Assembly (NCBI GenBank): GCA_028703755.1
Contig: JAQVMG010000004.1
Coordinates: forward strand, 1 to 36,817
DNA length: 36,817 bases
Source: Thermoplasmata archaeon
Lineage (GTDB): Archaea > Thermoplasmatota > Thermoplasmata > SG8-5
Direction of reading: 5' to 3'
A model generated the notes under the pieces. The model had not been told where the DNA came from and ran no database searches. It saw only the letters and a program-made list of their open reading frames with translations. A program made the translations under genes and the position numbers. Shown here one piece after another: positions 27,385 through 36,817 of the stretch; within the stretch, counting starts at the first letter, position 1; every line of letters begins with the position of its first letter.

Positions 27385-29100
27385 ATGGAAGTTGCCTATC
27401 TTTTTGCGGGAATCGGCATGATTATCCTTCTGGGTTTCATGGGCACGCTATTCTTCGAGCGCACAAAGATTCCCGACATCCTGATTCTCATTTTCATCGG
27501 TCTCCTGATGGGTCCGATACTCACGCAATACACCAATTACGGTCTTCTCGACGACAGCGATATGGCTGCAGGGATAAAGACATTGGCCCCTCACTTTGCA
27601 GCACTGGCCCTTGTGATAATCCTGTTTGACGGCGGCCTTAATCTCCACCTTGAGAAAACAATTAAGAAAATGGGCATATCGATTTTGCATACCGGCATGG
27701 CATTCATCGGATCGGTCGTCATAACTGCGGTTGTCTGCGTTTATTTCCTCGGAATGGACCTGTATGTCGGACTCCTTCTTGGATGCATAATCGGCGGAAC
27801 CAGCGGTGCAATCGTGATATCCCTTATGATGAAATCTTGCGCAAGGGAGGATACGAAAATCCTTCTCACATTGGAATCGGTCCTCACCGACGTTCTCTGC
27901 ATAGTCACAGCCCTCATATTCATCGAAGTTCTGAAGGGCGGCTCGCTTGACACAGGCGGATTGATCGAAAAATTGCTCGGGTCATTCATCATTGCGGGTT
28001 TCATCGCATTCCTTTTTGGCATATTTTGGCTTTTTGTTCTGAAGAAGCTCACGGGTAAACAATATGCTTTCATGATAACAATAGCCGCTCTGCTTGTGCT
28101 TTATGCATTTGCCGAGTTCATACATGTGAGCGGCGCCATAGCAGCACTGGTGTTTGGCCTGGTCCTTAGCAACAAGGAAGAAATCGCCCGCATTCTGAAA
28201 TTTAAAAGTAACTTTGTTCTTGACAGCCACATAATGCAGTTCCATTCAGAAGTCTCATTCCTGATAAGAACATTCTTCTTTGTGTATCTGGGCATAACCT
28301 TTACATTCACAATCAATGCAGACACATTCGGAAGTCTGCCCACATTCATCCCGCCCTGGCTTGCGGAACAGCCTGTTCTGGTTCTCCTGGTATTCCTGAC
28401 AATTCTATTCTCCGGACTCTTCATCGTAAGATACGTCTCAACAACAATTACCTGTTTGGTCCACAAGAGTTCTAAGGAGGACAAATCATACATCTACACC
28501 ATGCTTCCGCGGGGTCTTGCCGCAGCGGTGCTTGCGCAGTTACCGTTTACAATTAAGGAATATGCTGCCGTGCCAGAGCCCACGTCATATTACATCCTGA
28601 TGCAGCCTTACCAGAGCATATTCCTCAATGTCGTGTTCATGATAATCGTCCTCAGCGTCATAGTTACCAGCATCGGCGTGGTCGTGATAGAACGCAGGAG
28701 GATGAACTCCGTCGAACAAAGCCCTTCGCCGGCCGCCCAGGATTGGGAATCCAAATCCCCCACTTACAAACGGAATATCGAACGGAAGTCAAATGTTGCT
28801 TGGGCCTCCGCGAAGTCAGAACCAAAGAAATGGTCGGGTCCGATAAAATCAGAACCGTCCAAACCAATCCAAAACACCGCGCCGAAGTACAGGCAAAGCG
28901 CTGCTGTCCCGGCTGCCAAAACCATCCCCGCTCCGCAGAAACCCCCGGTCACTCCTACACGCAGAGTCCAACCCGCCCCAGTACAAAGGACCCCACAAAG
29001 GACAGGCGGAGAGCACCCCCTTGTGAAAAGGGCCGCGGAAGCCGGGAGAACACCGCCCAAGCCCCCGGAATCACAGCAGAAAAAACCCAAAACAAAGTGA
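27385..29100 (+). CDS. Cation:proton antiporter (CPA family) with P/K-rich cytoplasmic tail
   Basis: 571 aa; ~12 TM with ALVIILFDGGLNLHLEKTIKKMG, GLLLGCIIGGTSGAIVISLMMK, LPRGLAAAVLAQLPF; tail KSEPKKWSGPIKSEPSKPIQN...PPKPPESQQKKPKTK. Confidence 0.88.
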   Translation: MEVAYLFAGIGMIILLGFMGTLFFERTKIPDILILIFIGLLMGPILTQYTNYGLLDDSDMAAGIKTLAPHFAALALVIILFDGGLNLHLEKTIKKMGISILHTGMAFIGSVVITAVVCVYFLGMDLYVGLLLGCIIGGTSGAIVISLMMKSCAREDTKILLTLESVLTDVLCIVTALIFIEVLKGGSLDTGGLIEKLLGSFIIAGFIAFLFGIFWLFVLKKLTGKQYAFMITIAALLVLYAFAEFIHVSGAIAALVFGLVLSNKEEIARILKFKSNFVLDSHIMQFHSEVSFLIRTFFFVYLGITFTFTINADTFGSLPTFIPPWLAEQPVLVLLVFLTILFSGLFIVRYVSTTITCLVHKSSKEDKSYIYTMLPRGLAAAVLAQLPFTIKEYAAVPEPTSYYILMQPYQSIFLNVVFMIIVLSVIVTSIGVVVIERRRMNSVEQSPSPAAQDWESKSPTYKRNIERKSNVAWASAKSEPKKWSGPIKSEPSKPIQNTAPKYRQSAAVPAAKTIPAPQKPPVTPTRRVQPAPVQRTPQRTGGEHPLVKRAAEAGRTPPKPPESQQKKPKTK

Positions 29101-29120
29101 AGGCAGAGAATCTTATTCCA

Positions 29121-29137
29121 CCAATATATATAAATAC
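29121..29137 (+). promoter_or_regulatory. Candidate TATA-box region for the 29235 subtilase gene
   Basis: ccaatatatataaatac ~100 nt upstream of the ATG, followed by TGCATG repeats in the probable leader. Confidence 0.45.
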
Positions 29138-29234
29138 TGAGCGAACAATACATTTATGAGATGCATGAGTTGCATGAGGGCAGATGCATGGCATCGTTCT
29201 TGTGCATGTCTGTTTGCACTTATAGAGGAGCTGT

Positions 29235-32200
29235 TTGAAAATGGAAAGCAGAAGAATTTTCAGTGTGGGCTTGGCCTTGATGATTGCAGGCGCTATGATT
29301 ATAATTTTCCCGGCTGCACCGGGCGGAGCCGCGCAATCAGACGCAGCGGCAAATGAAGCAGCGACATCAAGCACCATTTATGTGGGCGGTTACACTTTCG
29401 ACATAAATCATGGGGAACCGGCAATGCCCCCCAATCTGATAGCCAAGGAACCGGCAAGCGGCGAGCAGGGACTCTACATCGTTCACTGCATCGGCCCTAT
29501 AATGCAGGAATGGGCAGACGGCATAACAAACCTTGGCGGCGAAATAATCACATATGTCGCAGATAACTCATATGAAGTGAAGATGACGCCGGAACAAGCA
29601 GATTCCATTTTACTCGCAGATTATGTTGACTGGGTCGGTTTATACCATCCGGCATATAAGGTAAGCCAGGACATTATCGGTTCCGAAGTGATCGTTACAC
29701 TGAACAATAGAGGCTCCAAACTTGCATCGGCAGATTCTTTCGGAAAATATTTCGTGTCCGGAATGGGCTCGGAAACATCTGACGGATACATTTTCAAGGG
29801 AAAACTAGCGAACAGCGGTTACATCGACGACCTGGCTGCGGACCCCGATGTTCAATTCATCGAACAGTACAATCCGGAAGAGCTGCATGACGAGATGGGG
29901 ATGCAGATAACAGGCGGATTCGCCTGGGTGAACGACCCAGACAGCAATATTAATACACCCTACAGGACGCTGGGCACTCACGGCTCCTACGCGAACCAGC
30001 TCGGGTGGGACGGCTCAGGCGTCACGATTGGCATCGCCGACTCGGGCGGCGGAGATGGTTCCACGCCCAATATGGGACATAACGACTTCACAGGCCGTGT
30101 GATCGGGGGAATAGACCTCGGCGCCACTGTTAACGGCTGGAACGACCAGCACGGGCACGGGACTCACTGCGCTGGACTCATGGCAGGCGACACATTCGAA
30201 GGCAACGGCCTCATCTACGCCGGAGCCGCGAAGTACTATGTCGCCATGGGCCAGGCTCACGAATCTCAGGTATACGTCGAGCAGATATTCGAGGGAACCT
30301 CCGCATCCTTCGACGCTCCGGCGGATTACGGGGATATCCTCAGAGCCGGATACACAGGCGGGGCAAGGGTGCATTCCAACTCATGGGGAAGCGAGACAGA
30401 CGGAGCTTATGCAGCTGCTGACCAGGCATATGACACGTGCGTGAGAGACGCAAGCACAGCAGCCGGAAACCAACAGCTTGTTGTTGTCTGTTCAGCCGGA
30501 AACGCAGGGCCGAGCACAGGCTCCATCGGCAGCCCCGGAAACGGTAAGAATGTCATAACCGTAGGCTCATTTTACAATTACATGCCGGATGCGACATCCT
30601 ACGGATACAGCAGCTCGAATGTGAACAACCCAGACACGGTTTCCAGCTTCTCATCCCGAGGATGGAGCGACAGCAACAGGATAAAGCCAGACGTTGTCGC
30701 ACCCGGGGAAGCCACGCTTTCAACGAAGTCGCCGCAGGCGACCGCTGCCCTGTTCGGCACATATACCGTAGACAACCGCTACCAGTGGTGCTCCGGAACA
30801 TCCCAGGCATGTCCGACCGTCACAGGCGGAGCTGCAGTGATATATGAGTGGTACCAGGCAACCTATGGGGCTGCTCCATCGCCGGCCATGGTCAAGGCAC
30901 TTTTGATAAATTCCGCTGTCGATACGGGCACAAAAGACATCCCCAACCAGAACGAGGGATGGGGCCGCATGTACCTGCCGACCATAGTCAGCCCGCCTGT
31001 GAATGTCATAAACAGGGATTCTCAGCCGGAACTCACGACAGGCACATACAGCGAGATCCAGTTCTCATACGCTAACTCAGGCCAGCCGCTGAAAATCACA
31101 CTTGCATACACCGATAAAAATGCCGTTGCAGGCGCAGCCGTCCACCTGATAAACAACCTGGACCTCAGGCTCACAAGCCCGACCGGCCTCATATATCACG
31201 GGAACGCCTTTGCGACCGGCGTAACCCCCGCCGGAACCAATCCCAATGTGCTGTTCGACACCAACTCGGACGGCTGGGACGACCGCAACAATGTCGAATG
31301 CATCTACCTTCCGACAACTTCCCTTGAGTCAGGCCTTTACACCCTGAGGGTAACTGGCTTCAACGTGCCCGGCGACTGTGACAACGACGGCTCAAACGAC
31401 CAGGATTACTCACTGGTCATCTACAATGCAGCCCAAGACACCACCGCAACAGCTACCGGACCGATAGGAACGTCCAACTCGGCGGCTGTCACAATAACCT
31501 ACACAAAGGTCATGACTCCGGCATCTGTCAATCTCTACTACACAAAGAGCACATCATCACCTTACACATGGGTGCTCGCCGGGAACGATGCAACTGTTGA
31601 CGGCAGCTATTCCTACACCATAACGGCCGGAAGCGGCACTTACGGATGGCTAGCTTCTGCAGTCGGCGGCACACCTGTTTCAGTGGAACCGAGCCCGCCG
31701 GGCAACACCGTGCCGCCCGAAGCGACCTCTTATATTCTGGACATAACCGCACCGGCAGCACCGACCGGTCTAACTGTTCAGCATTGGGGCTCATTGGGAG
31801 AAAATAATGCCTATACACAGTTGCGTTACATGAGGGGCGTACCCGGCGAAGCCGATTTCAACGGATTGTCATGCTACCTCCTTGGCCTCACCGAATCAAC
31901 CACGGAAGGCAACTGGGCAGTCGGTGTGAATTCTGCAGTTTACCTTGGAATGAGGGTTTTCAAACGCAACACTGCCGGCACAGAGACAGAAATAACAACA
32001 GCACTTTCAGCGACCGTAAGCAGAACATCGACAGGAAGCGGCTATCAGACCGCAACATGGGCTGCGCCTCAGACAGTCCTTGCCACTACCGATTCGTTGG
32101 TCGTCAAGGTCTATGGAGGCACAGCAGCCAACCCGACGACGGTCCGCGCGACATTCACCACCGAGCCACTCGGAGCAACCCAACTTGATGCAGCTACCTG

Positions 32201-33122
32201 GACCGTGCAATATTGGACCAGGTACGCAGGTGCGGGCGGCGGAGGCTCGGACTGGTACTGGGGAACGTCGTCTTACAGCAATACCATCAGTAATTTCAAG
32301 TACTCCACACTTATAATCAATAACCCGCTTGACGATAACACGCTGAACTGGACAGCCAGCACCAGCCCCGACGCAGACCATTACAATGTCTACCGCTCGG
32401 ACCTTCAGACAGGAACATACACGCTGATCGGCAGCACCCCTGTCGGAACCAACACATACTGCGACGTAGCCAAAGGCCAGGCCGACACAACCCGTTGGTG
32501 GTACAGAGTGAGGACCGTTGATGCAGCAACAAATGAAGAGACCAACACAAATGCGGTTCAGGAGCCGGGAACCACCGTAACTCCGCCCTATGCAATCAGC
32601 CTGACAGGAAAAGCAGCCAACAGCTGGGTCTTCGTCTCGTTCCCGAGCGGCGTCAGCGGCACAATCCAAACGGTTCTGAACGATGCCGCGGCCGGTGACG
32701 GGCTGACGACTTGGTCTGTAGCCAAGTGGTACAACCCGGCGACACCCGCAGACCCCTGGAAGTCATACAGGGTCGGGGGCACCGCGAACGACATGCCCAC
32801 CCTGACCAACACAATGGGGGTATGGCTCTGGATAACCGCGAACGGCGGGGACCAGGCGCTAACTCTGAGCAGTTATGTCGCGATACCCGCATCGACCAAC
32901 ATCAACCTCGCTGTCGGTTGGAACCTCGTAGGTTATCCGTCGATGACTGACAGACTCGGCTCGACCCTTCCGGCAGCTGTCGACATGCTGTCCGTCTACA
33001 GCACCTCGGCAACCTACACTGACTACGTCAATGCAGCCATAGACCCGGTCACACTGCACCACGGCAACGCGTACTTCATGCACGCAACAGCTGCCGCTGT
33101 GTGGACCGTAACCAACCCGTAG
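29235..33122 (+). CDS. Secreted S8 (subtilisin-like) serine protease with C-terminal FN3-like and GWNLVGYPS-type domains
   Basis: 1295 aa; signal peptide; catalytic D in GVTIGIADSGGG, H in NDQHGHGTHCAGLMAG, S in CSGTSQACPTVTGG. Confidence 0.92.
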   Translation: MKMESRRIFSVGLALMIAGAMIIIFPAAPGGAAQSDAAANEAATSSTIYVGGYTFDINHGEPAMPPNLIAKEPASGEQGLYIVHCIGPIMQEWADGITNLGGEIITYVADNSYEVKMTPEQADSILLADYVDWVGLYHPAYKVSQDIIGSEVIVTLNNRGSKLASADSFGKYFVSGMGSETSDGYIFKGKLANSGYIDDLAADPDVQFIEQYNPEELHDEMGMQITGGFAWVNDPDSNINTPYRTLGTHGSYANQLGWDGSGVTIGIADSGGGDGSTPNMGHNDFTGRVIGGIDLGATVNGWNDQHGHGTHCAGLMAGDTFEGNGLIYAGAAKYYVAMGQAHESQVYVEQIFEGTSASFDAPADYGDILRAGYTGGARVHSNSWGSETDGAYAAADQAYDTCVRDASTAAGNQQLVVVCSAGNAGPSTGSIGSPGNGKNVITVGSFYNYMPDATSYGYSSSNVNNPDTVSSFSSRGWSDSNRIKPDVVAPGEATLSTKSPQATAALFGTYTVDNRYQWCSGTSQACPTVTGGAAVIYEWYQATYGAAPSPAMVKALLINSAVDTGTKDIPNQNEGWGRMYLPTIVSPPVNVINRDSQPELTTGTYSEIQFSYANSGQPLKITLAYTDKNAVAGAAVHLINNLDLRLTSPTGLIYHGNAFATGVTPAGTNPNVLFDTNSDGWDDRNNVECIYLPTTSLESGLYTLRVTGFNVPGDCDNDGSNDQDYSLVIYNAAQDTTATATGPIGTSNSAAVTITYTKVMTPASVNLYYTKSTSSPYTWVLAGNDATVDGSYSYTITAGSGTYGWLASAVGGTPVSVEPSPPGNTVPPEATSYILDITAPAAPTGLTVQHWGSLGENNAYTQLRYMRGVPGEADFNGLSCYLLGLTESTTEGNWAVGVNSAVYLGMRVFKRNTAGTETEITTALSATVSRTSTGSGYQTATWAAPQTVLATTDSLVVKVYGGTAANPTTVRATFTTEPLGATQLDAATWTVQYWTRYAGAGGGGSDWYWGTSSYSNTISNFKYSTLIINNPLDDNTLNWTASTSPDADHYNVYRSDLQTGTYTLIGSTPVGTNTYCDVAKGQADTTRWWYRVRTVDAATNEETNTNAVQEPGTTVTPPYAISLTGKAANSWVFVSFPSGVSGTIQTVLNDAAAGDGLTTWSVAKWYNPATPADPWKSYRVGGTANDMPTLTNTMGVWLWITANGGDQALTLSSYVAIPASTNINLAVGWNLVGYPSMTDRLGSTLPAAVDMLSVYSTSATYTDYVNAAIDPVTLHHGNAYFMHATAAAVWTVTNP

Positions 33123-33130
33123 AACAGAAT

Positions 33131-33160
33131 GAGGGCGCTGAAAGGCGCCCTCTCCCTTTT
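33131..33160 (+). terminator. Stem-loop plus T-tract after the subtilase gene
   Basis: gagggcgc-tgaaag-gcgccctc perfect 8-bp stem followed by tccctttt, 9 nt after the stop. Confidence 0.65.
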
Positions 33161-33297
33161 AATCCTGCAATAAGACAATTATTTATACTTCCTTTTCAGG
33201 GTTTCAATAATTACTTATAGGTTGTAAAACTATTAGTAACTTAAAGTTCGGCCCATCGGGAAAATCAGGGGCCGCATGTGCAAGAAGAGGGATTTTG

Positions 33298-36200
33298 ATG
33301 TTTGGAGAACCAAAGAGATTCGTAAGGACGCTTATGGTGGTAATGATCGCAATCTCAGTTGCTGCTCCAGCAGCCATTTACCATGTGGCGGGTGAGTCTG
33401 ACGGAGAAGAGTATTACCTGGTGAAATTCAACCCGCTTCCGACTGATATTCTGAAAGAAAGGATATCGGCGGATTTTGCGGCGCAATTCATAGAATACAG
33501 GCAGGAAAACACATACCTTGTCAGACTGCCAAATGCTCGGGTGGCAGCTCTGTCTTCCATACCGACAGTCACGTCGATAACGGTCAATCCTTCCGAGGGA
33601 AAAATATCCCCGGAACTGAAAGGTGCGACCGGGGCCCTTGCGCTGCGTATCAATATCCACCGGGGGGAAAGTGTGGATGAGGTTGCAGAGAAGTTGGTGT
33701 CCTTGGGGGCCACTGTGACAAGGAAGAACTCGGAGACAGTCAGCTACATCGAATGCACAGCTGATGCCAAAATAATTCCGGAAATATCCTCTTTCAAAGC
33801 CGTGAGTGCTATCCACCCCGACGGTGAGAAGCAGACCCATATGAACCTGATCCAGTCCAATACCTACATGGGCATCGATTATGTTCAGACTGCTGCAATA
33901 CCGTTCAGGGGAAGCGGCATGCTGGCAGAGGTCCAGGACAACGGCTGCGACAGGACGCACCCGGACCTCACGCAGGTCGATTACACCGACGGCGCAGCGG
34001 TTTCCGACGACCACGGAACCTGCACGACAGGCATAGTCTTCGCGACCGGATTGCAAAGTGCCAACGCCCAGGGAATCGCTTACCAGGCCACCGGCGCATT
34101 CGCGGACTGGGGGACAGGCAGGACAACATCTGTCACGAACCTGTGGAACGGCGACTTCAATGAGGGAACCGTCGGCCTTAATGGTGTGATGCAATCCAAT
34201 TCATGGAGCCAGGGAACCCTCGACGGCACATATACAACATATTCAAACGAGGACGATGCCGCCGCGGTCGCCTTCCCGAAGGTCCTGACTCTGTGGGCAG
34301 CCGGGAACAGCAACAGCGGAACCGGAGTCGGCCTCATAACACAGGACTCTGCGAACAAGAACGGTATGTGCATCGGCGCGATATTCCATCAGGATACTGC
34401 CGCCATGGGTGACGATGACTATCACGATGCAGGCATGGGTATGACCCCATCGAGGGGCCCTGCGGCGGACGGCCGGATGAAGCCGGATATGTGCGCTGCT
34501 TTCGACTGGATATACACGGTTGACATGGTCGGCACAGCCGGATACACAACTACGAATTATTACGATGATTTCGGCGGCACCAGCGGCGCGACGCCGACAG
34601 TCGCCGGTTGCACCCTCCAAGCGTACGAGATGTTCCAGGAAAACTTCTTCGACAACAATCCGACGAACCAGATTCCGTACTCGGCAACAATAAAGGCGCT
34701 GATGATTGCTGACGCTTATCAGTACCCAATCGGCACTAACCTCATCACCAGGAATGTCGAGGGCTGGGGCACACCGGATATGGAGAACATGTACACCCTC
34801 GGGGCGAATTACCATGTCATCGAGGAGCATCCGCTGGCCATATCCTCTGGGACCGTGTGGACCAAGAATGTCTACTCCGATGGAACGAAGCCGCTGAAGA
34901 TCACAACTGCCTGGACCGATCCGGCTGCGCCGTCAACGACGGGCACCGGGCGCACCCTGATAAACAATCTGGACCTCAAGGTCACATCGCCGACCGGTAC
35001 TGTCTATTGGGGCAACATGGGTCTTTGGAACAGTATATGGTCAGTGTCCGGGACCGGAACGAACGACTGGACGAGGACCAATCCCACGTATACGGATGAT
35101 GAGAACAATGTCGAGAATGTGTTCATTCAGTCTCCGGCCGCAGGCATATGGGCAATCGAAGTGCAAGGTGCAGTTGGCGACGTTGCCCAGGGACCGCAGC
35201 ATTTCTCATTTGTCGCATCTGGCGCAATGCCCATTAGCGGCGTTGGCTCCATCGCGATGGACAAGGCGCAATACCGGTTACCTGACACAATCGAGGTGAC
35301 CGTGCAGGACCTCGACCTCAACATAAACCCTGCAGCCATCAACACAGTGAGCATCAATATCGCCAGCACAAGCGAGCCTGCCGGCGAGACGTTGCTTCTT
35401 ACTGAGACAGGTGTCGATACAAGCACATTCGTCAACACCATATCCCTCTCCTCAACCAACTCTGCCGGCGTCCTATGGGGTGTGCATGGCAACACGATAA
35501 CCGCGACATACAACGATGCTGATGCGGGCGGCGCAGGACCGGCAACGGTCACCGATACCGCAACAGTGGATGCCCAGGTACTATCTCCATCGGGCCTCAC
35601 CGTGGAATGGTTCGGCCTAACCGACATCACCTGGATAAATGAGGCATTCGCTGCCGGAGTTCCGCCAACAGGTTGGTCAGTAGCCAACTCGGGAACGACC
35701 GGGGCATGGTCGTCCCAGGCAACAGCCAATGCCGGCGGGACAGCCCCCGAGGCACGGTTCATGTATGGCAACAGCGGGACAGGCACTTCGCGGTTAATAA
35801 GCGGGCCGTTTGACACGACAGGCCTGACTGCGCTTTCCCTTCAGTTCAGGCAGTACTACGATGCCTATGGCACAGGGGTCACAGTAAAGGTCCAAACCAG
35901 CACCGATGGAGCAGCCTGGACAGACACAGGGTGGTCAATTGTCGGGGGAACGGTCAATGTCGGACCGGGTCTTGTAACTGAGGCAATTTCCGCTGCGGAA
36001 GGCGCCGGTTCCTCAACGTTCTATGTTGCTTGGGTGGTTGACGGGAACTCATATCAGCTTGATTACTGGTACATCGACAACGTCCTCATGACCTCGACAG
36101 GCGGCAGCGTGACTGCGAATAACTGGCTCAACTGGACTCTGTCAGGAGACGACGGTGCAGGTGCGAACGATATCGTCCAATACAATGTCTACAGGGCCAA

Positions 36201-36817
36201 CAACGCAGCAGGGCCCTGGGATGCTTCAGCCATCGTGCAGACGATCGCCCCCGGAACTGCAACCTGGACCGATGTCGCTAAGGGTGAACCTGACGGCATC
36301 AACTGGTGGTATGTCGTGCGCGCAGTGGACGATGCAGGTAACATCGACACGAACACAAATGCCGTGCCCGAACTGCCCACAGGCAACCTTGCCCCGAACG
36401 CGCCGTTCAATCCCAGCCCGGCAAATCTGGCCGTCGATGTATCACTGAACCCGACGCTAAGTGTATCTGTTACCGACCCCAACGGCGATGCGATGGACGT
36501 GACTTTCTATAATGCAGCAGGACCGACTCTCATCGGCACAGACAACAATGTCGCCAGCGGCGGAACAGCCAGCATCGCCTGGAACGGCCGCACTTCTGAC
36601 ACCACATACACATGGTATGCCGTGGCAAATGACGGCGAACTGACAACGCAATCACCGACCTGGTCCTTCACAACCCTCGATACTACAGCACCGGCAGCCC
36701 CGACCGCGCTCTCGGTAGATTGGTGGGGCTCGGTTTCCGGAACCGCTACCTACACCTACACAGGGGTAACCCAGGCTTCCACAAATCACACTGCCTGGTT
36801 CTGCGATGTTGATGACT
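33298..36817 (+). CDS. Second secreted S8 subtilisin-like protease, C-terminus beyond window
   Basis: Absent from the ORF track (no stop before the edge). Reading from 33298: MFGEPKRFVRTLMVVMIAISVAAPAAIYHVAG... with D in AEVQDNGCDRTHPDL, H in VSDDHGTCTTGIVFATG, S in FGGTSGATPTVAG, then FN3-like DTTAPAAPTALSVDWWGS. Confidence 0.88.
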   Translation, partial: MFGEPKRFVRTLMVVMIAISVAAPAAIYHVAGESDGEEYYLVKFNPLPTDILKERISADFAAQFIEYRQENTYLVRLPNARVAALSSIPTVTSITVNPSEGKISPELKGATGALALRINIHRGESVDEVAEKLVSLGATVTRKNSETVSYIECTADAKIIPEISSFKAVSAIHPDGEKQTHMNLIQSNTYMGIDYVQTAAIPFRGSGMLAEVQDNGCDRTHPDLTQVDYTDGAAVSDDHGTCTTGIVFATGLQSANAQGIAYQATGAFADWGTGRTTSVTNLWNGDFNEGTVGLNGVMQSNSWSQGTLDGTYTTYSNEDDAAAVAFPKVLTLWAAGNSNSGTGVGLITQDSANKNGMCIGAIFHQDTAAMGDDDYHDAGMGMTPSRGPAADGRMKPDMCAAFDWIYTVDMVGTAGYTTTNYYDDFGGTSGATPTVAGCTLQAYEMFQENFFDNNPTNQIPYSATIKALMIADAYQYPIGTNLITRNVEGWGTPDMENMYTLGANYHVIEEHPLAISSGTVWTKNVYSDGTKPLKITTAWTDPAAPSTTGTGRTLINNLDLKVTSPTGTVYWGNMGLWNSIWSVSGTGTNDWTRTNPTYTDDENNVENVFIQSPAAGIWAIEVQGAVGDVAQGPQHFSFVASGAMPISGVGSIAMDKAQYRLPDTIEVTVQDLDLNINPAAINTVSINIASTSEPAGETLLLTETGVDTSTFVNTISLSSTNSAGVLWGVHGNTITATYNDADAGGAGPATVTDTATVDAQVLSPSGLTVEWFGLTDITWINEAFAAGVPPTGWSVANSGTTGAWSSQATANAGGTAPEARFMYGNSGTGTSRLISGPFDTTGLTALSLQFRQYYDAYGTGVTVKVQTSTDGAAWTDTGWSIVGGTVNVGPGLVTEAISAAEGAGSSTFYVAWVVDGNSYQLDYWYIDNVLMTSTGGSVTANNWLNWTLSGDDGAGANDIVQYNVYRANNAAGPWDASAIVQTIAPGTATWTDVAKGEPDGINWWYVVRAVDDAGNIDTNTNAVPELPTGNLAPNAPFNPSPANLAVDVSLNPTLSVSVTDPNGDAMDVTFYNAAGPTLIGTDNNVASGGTASIAWNGRTSDTTYTWYAVANDGELTTQSPTWSFTTLDTTAPAAPTALSVDWWGSVSGTATYTYTGVTQASTNHTAWFCDVDD

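Noticed and set aside
1-36817. tRNA or rRNA genes
   Set aside because: No convincing tRNA cloverleaf or rRNA segment was recognised by eye; a tRNAscan/Infernal run would be needed to exclude them fully.

Overview
Archaeal chromosomal window. The evidence is eukaryote-like S6e, aIF2-gamma, S8e and SRP19, plus the archaeal pantoate-kinase/CoaBC gene pair; a Thermoplasmatota-like lineage is only an inference. Housekeeping genes surround an AT-richer stretch (~12.7-20.4 kb) coding for large secreted PKD/WD40-like proteins. The right end holds two adjacent secreted S8 subtilases, the second running off the window. The main discovery is a compact minus-strand three-gene operon at 24479-25888. It encodes a ubiquitin-like beta-grasp protein with an internal Gly-Gly and a 15-residue tail, a canonical E2 (HPN motif, catalytic Cys, W, PNP..P), and an Rpn11/CSN5-like JAMM protease (EVMGLMLG ... 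GWYHSHPGYGCFLSGTD). The genes overlap, no E1 or RING E3 is visible in the window, and the operon is divergent from thioredoxin/thioredoxin reductase. Other notable signals are an 82-bp duplication of the 3' end of a PIN-domain gene bracketing an AT-rich membrane-protein cassette, one in-frame TAA splitting a ~2,060-codon secreted-protein ORF, a 121-bp tandem repeat with nested hairpins, a multi-branched intergenic palindrome, and an endonuclease IV-like protein with a histone-H1-like K/A/P tail. All calls come from reading the sequence and provided ORFs; no database search was run.
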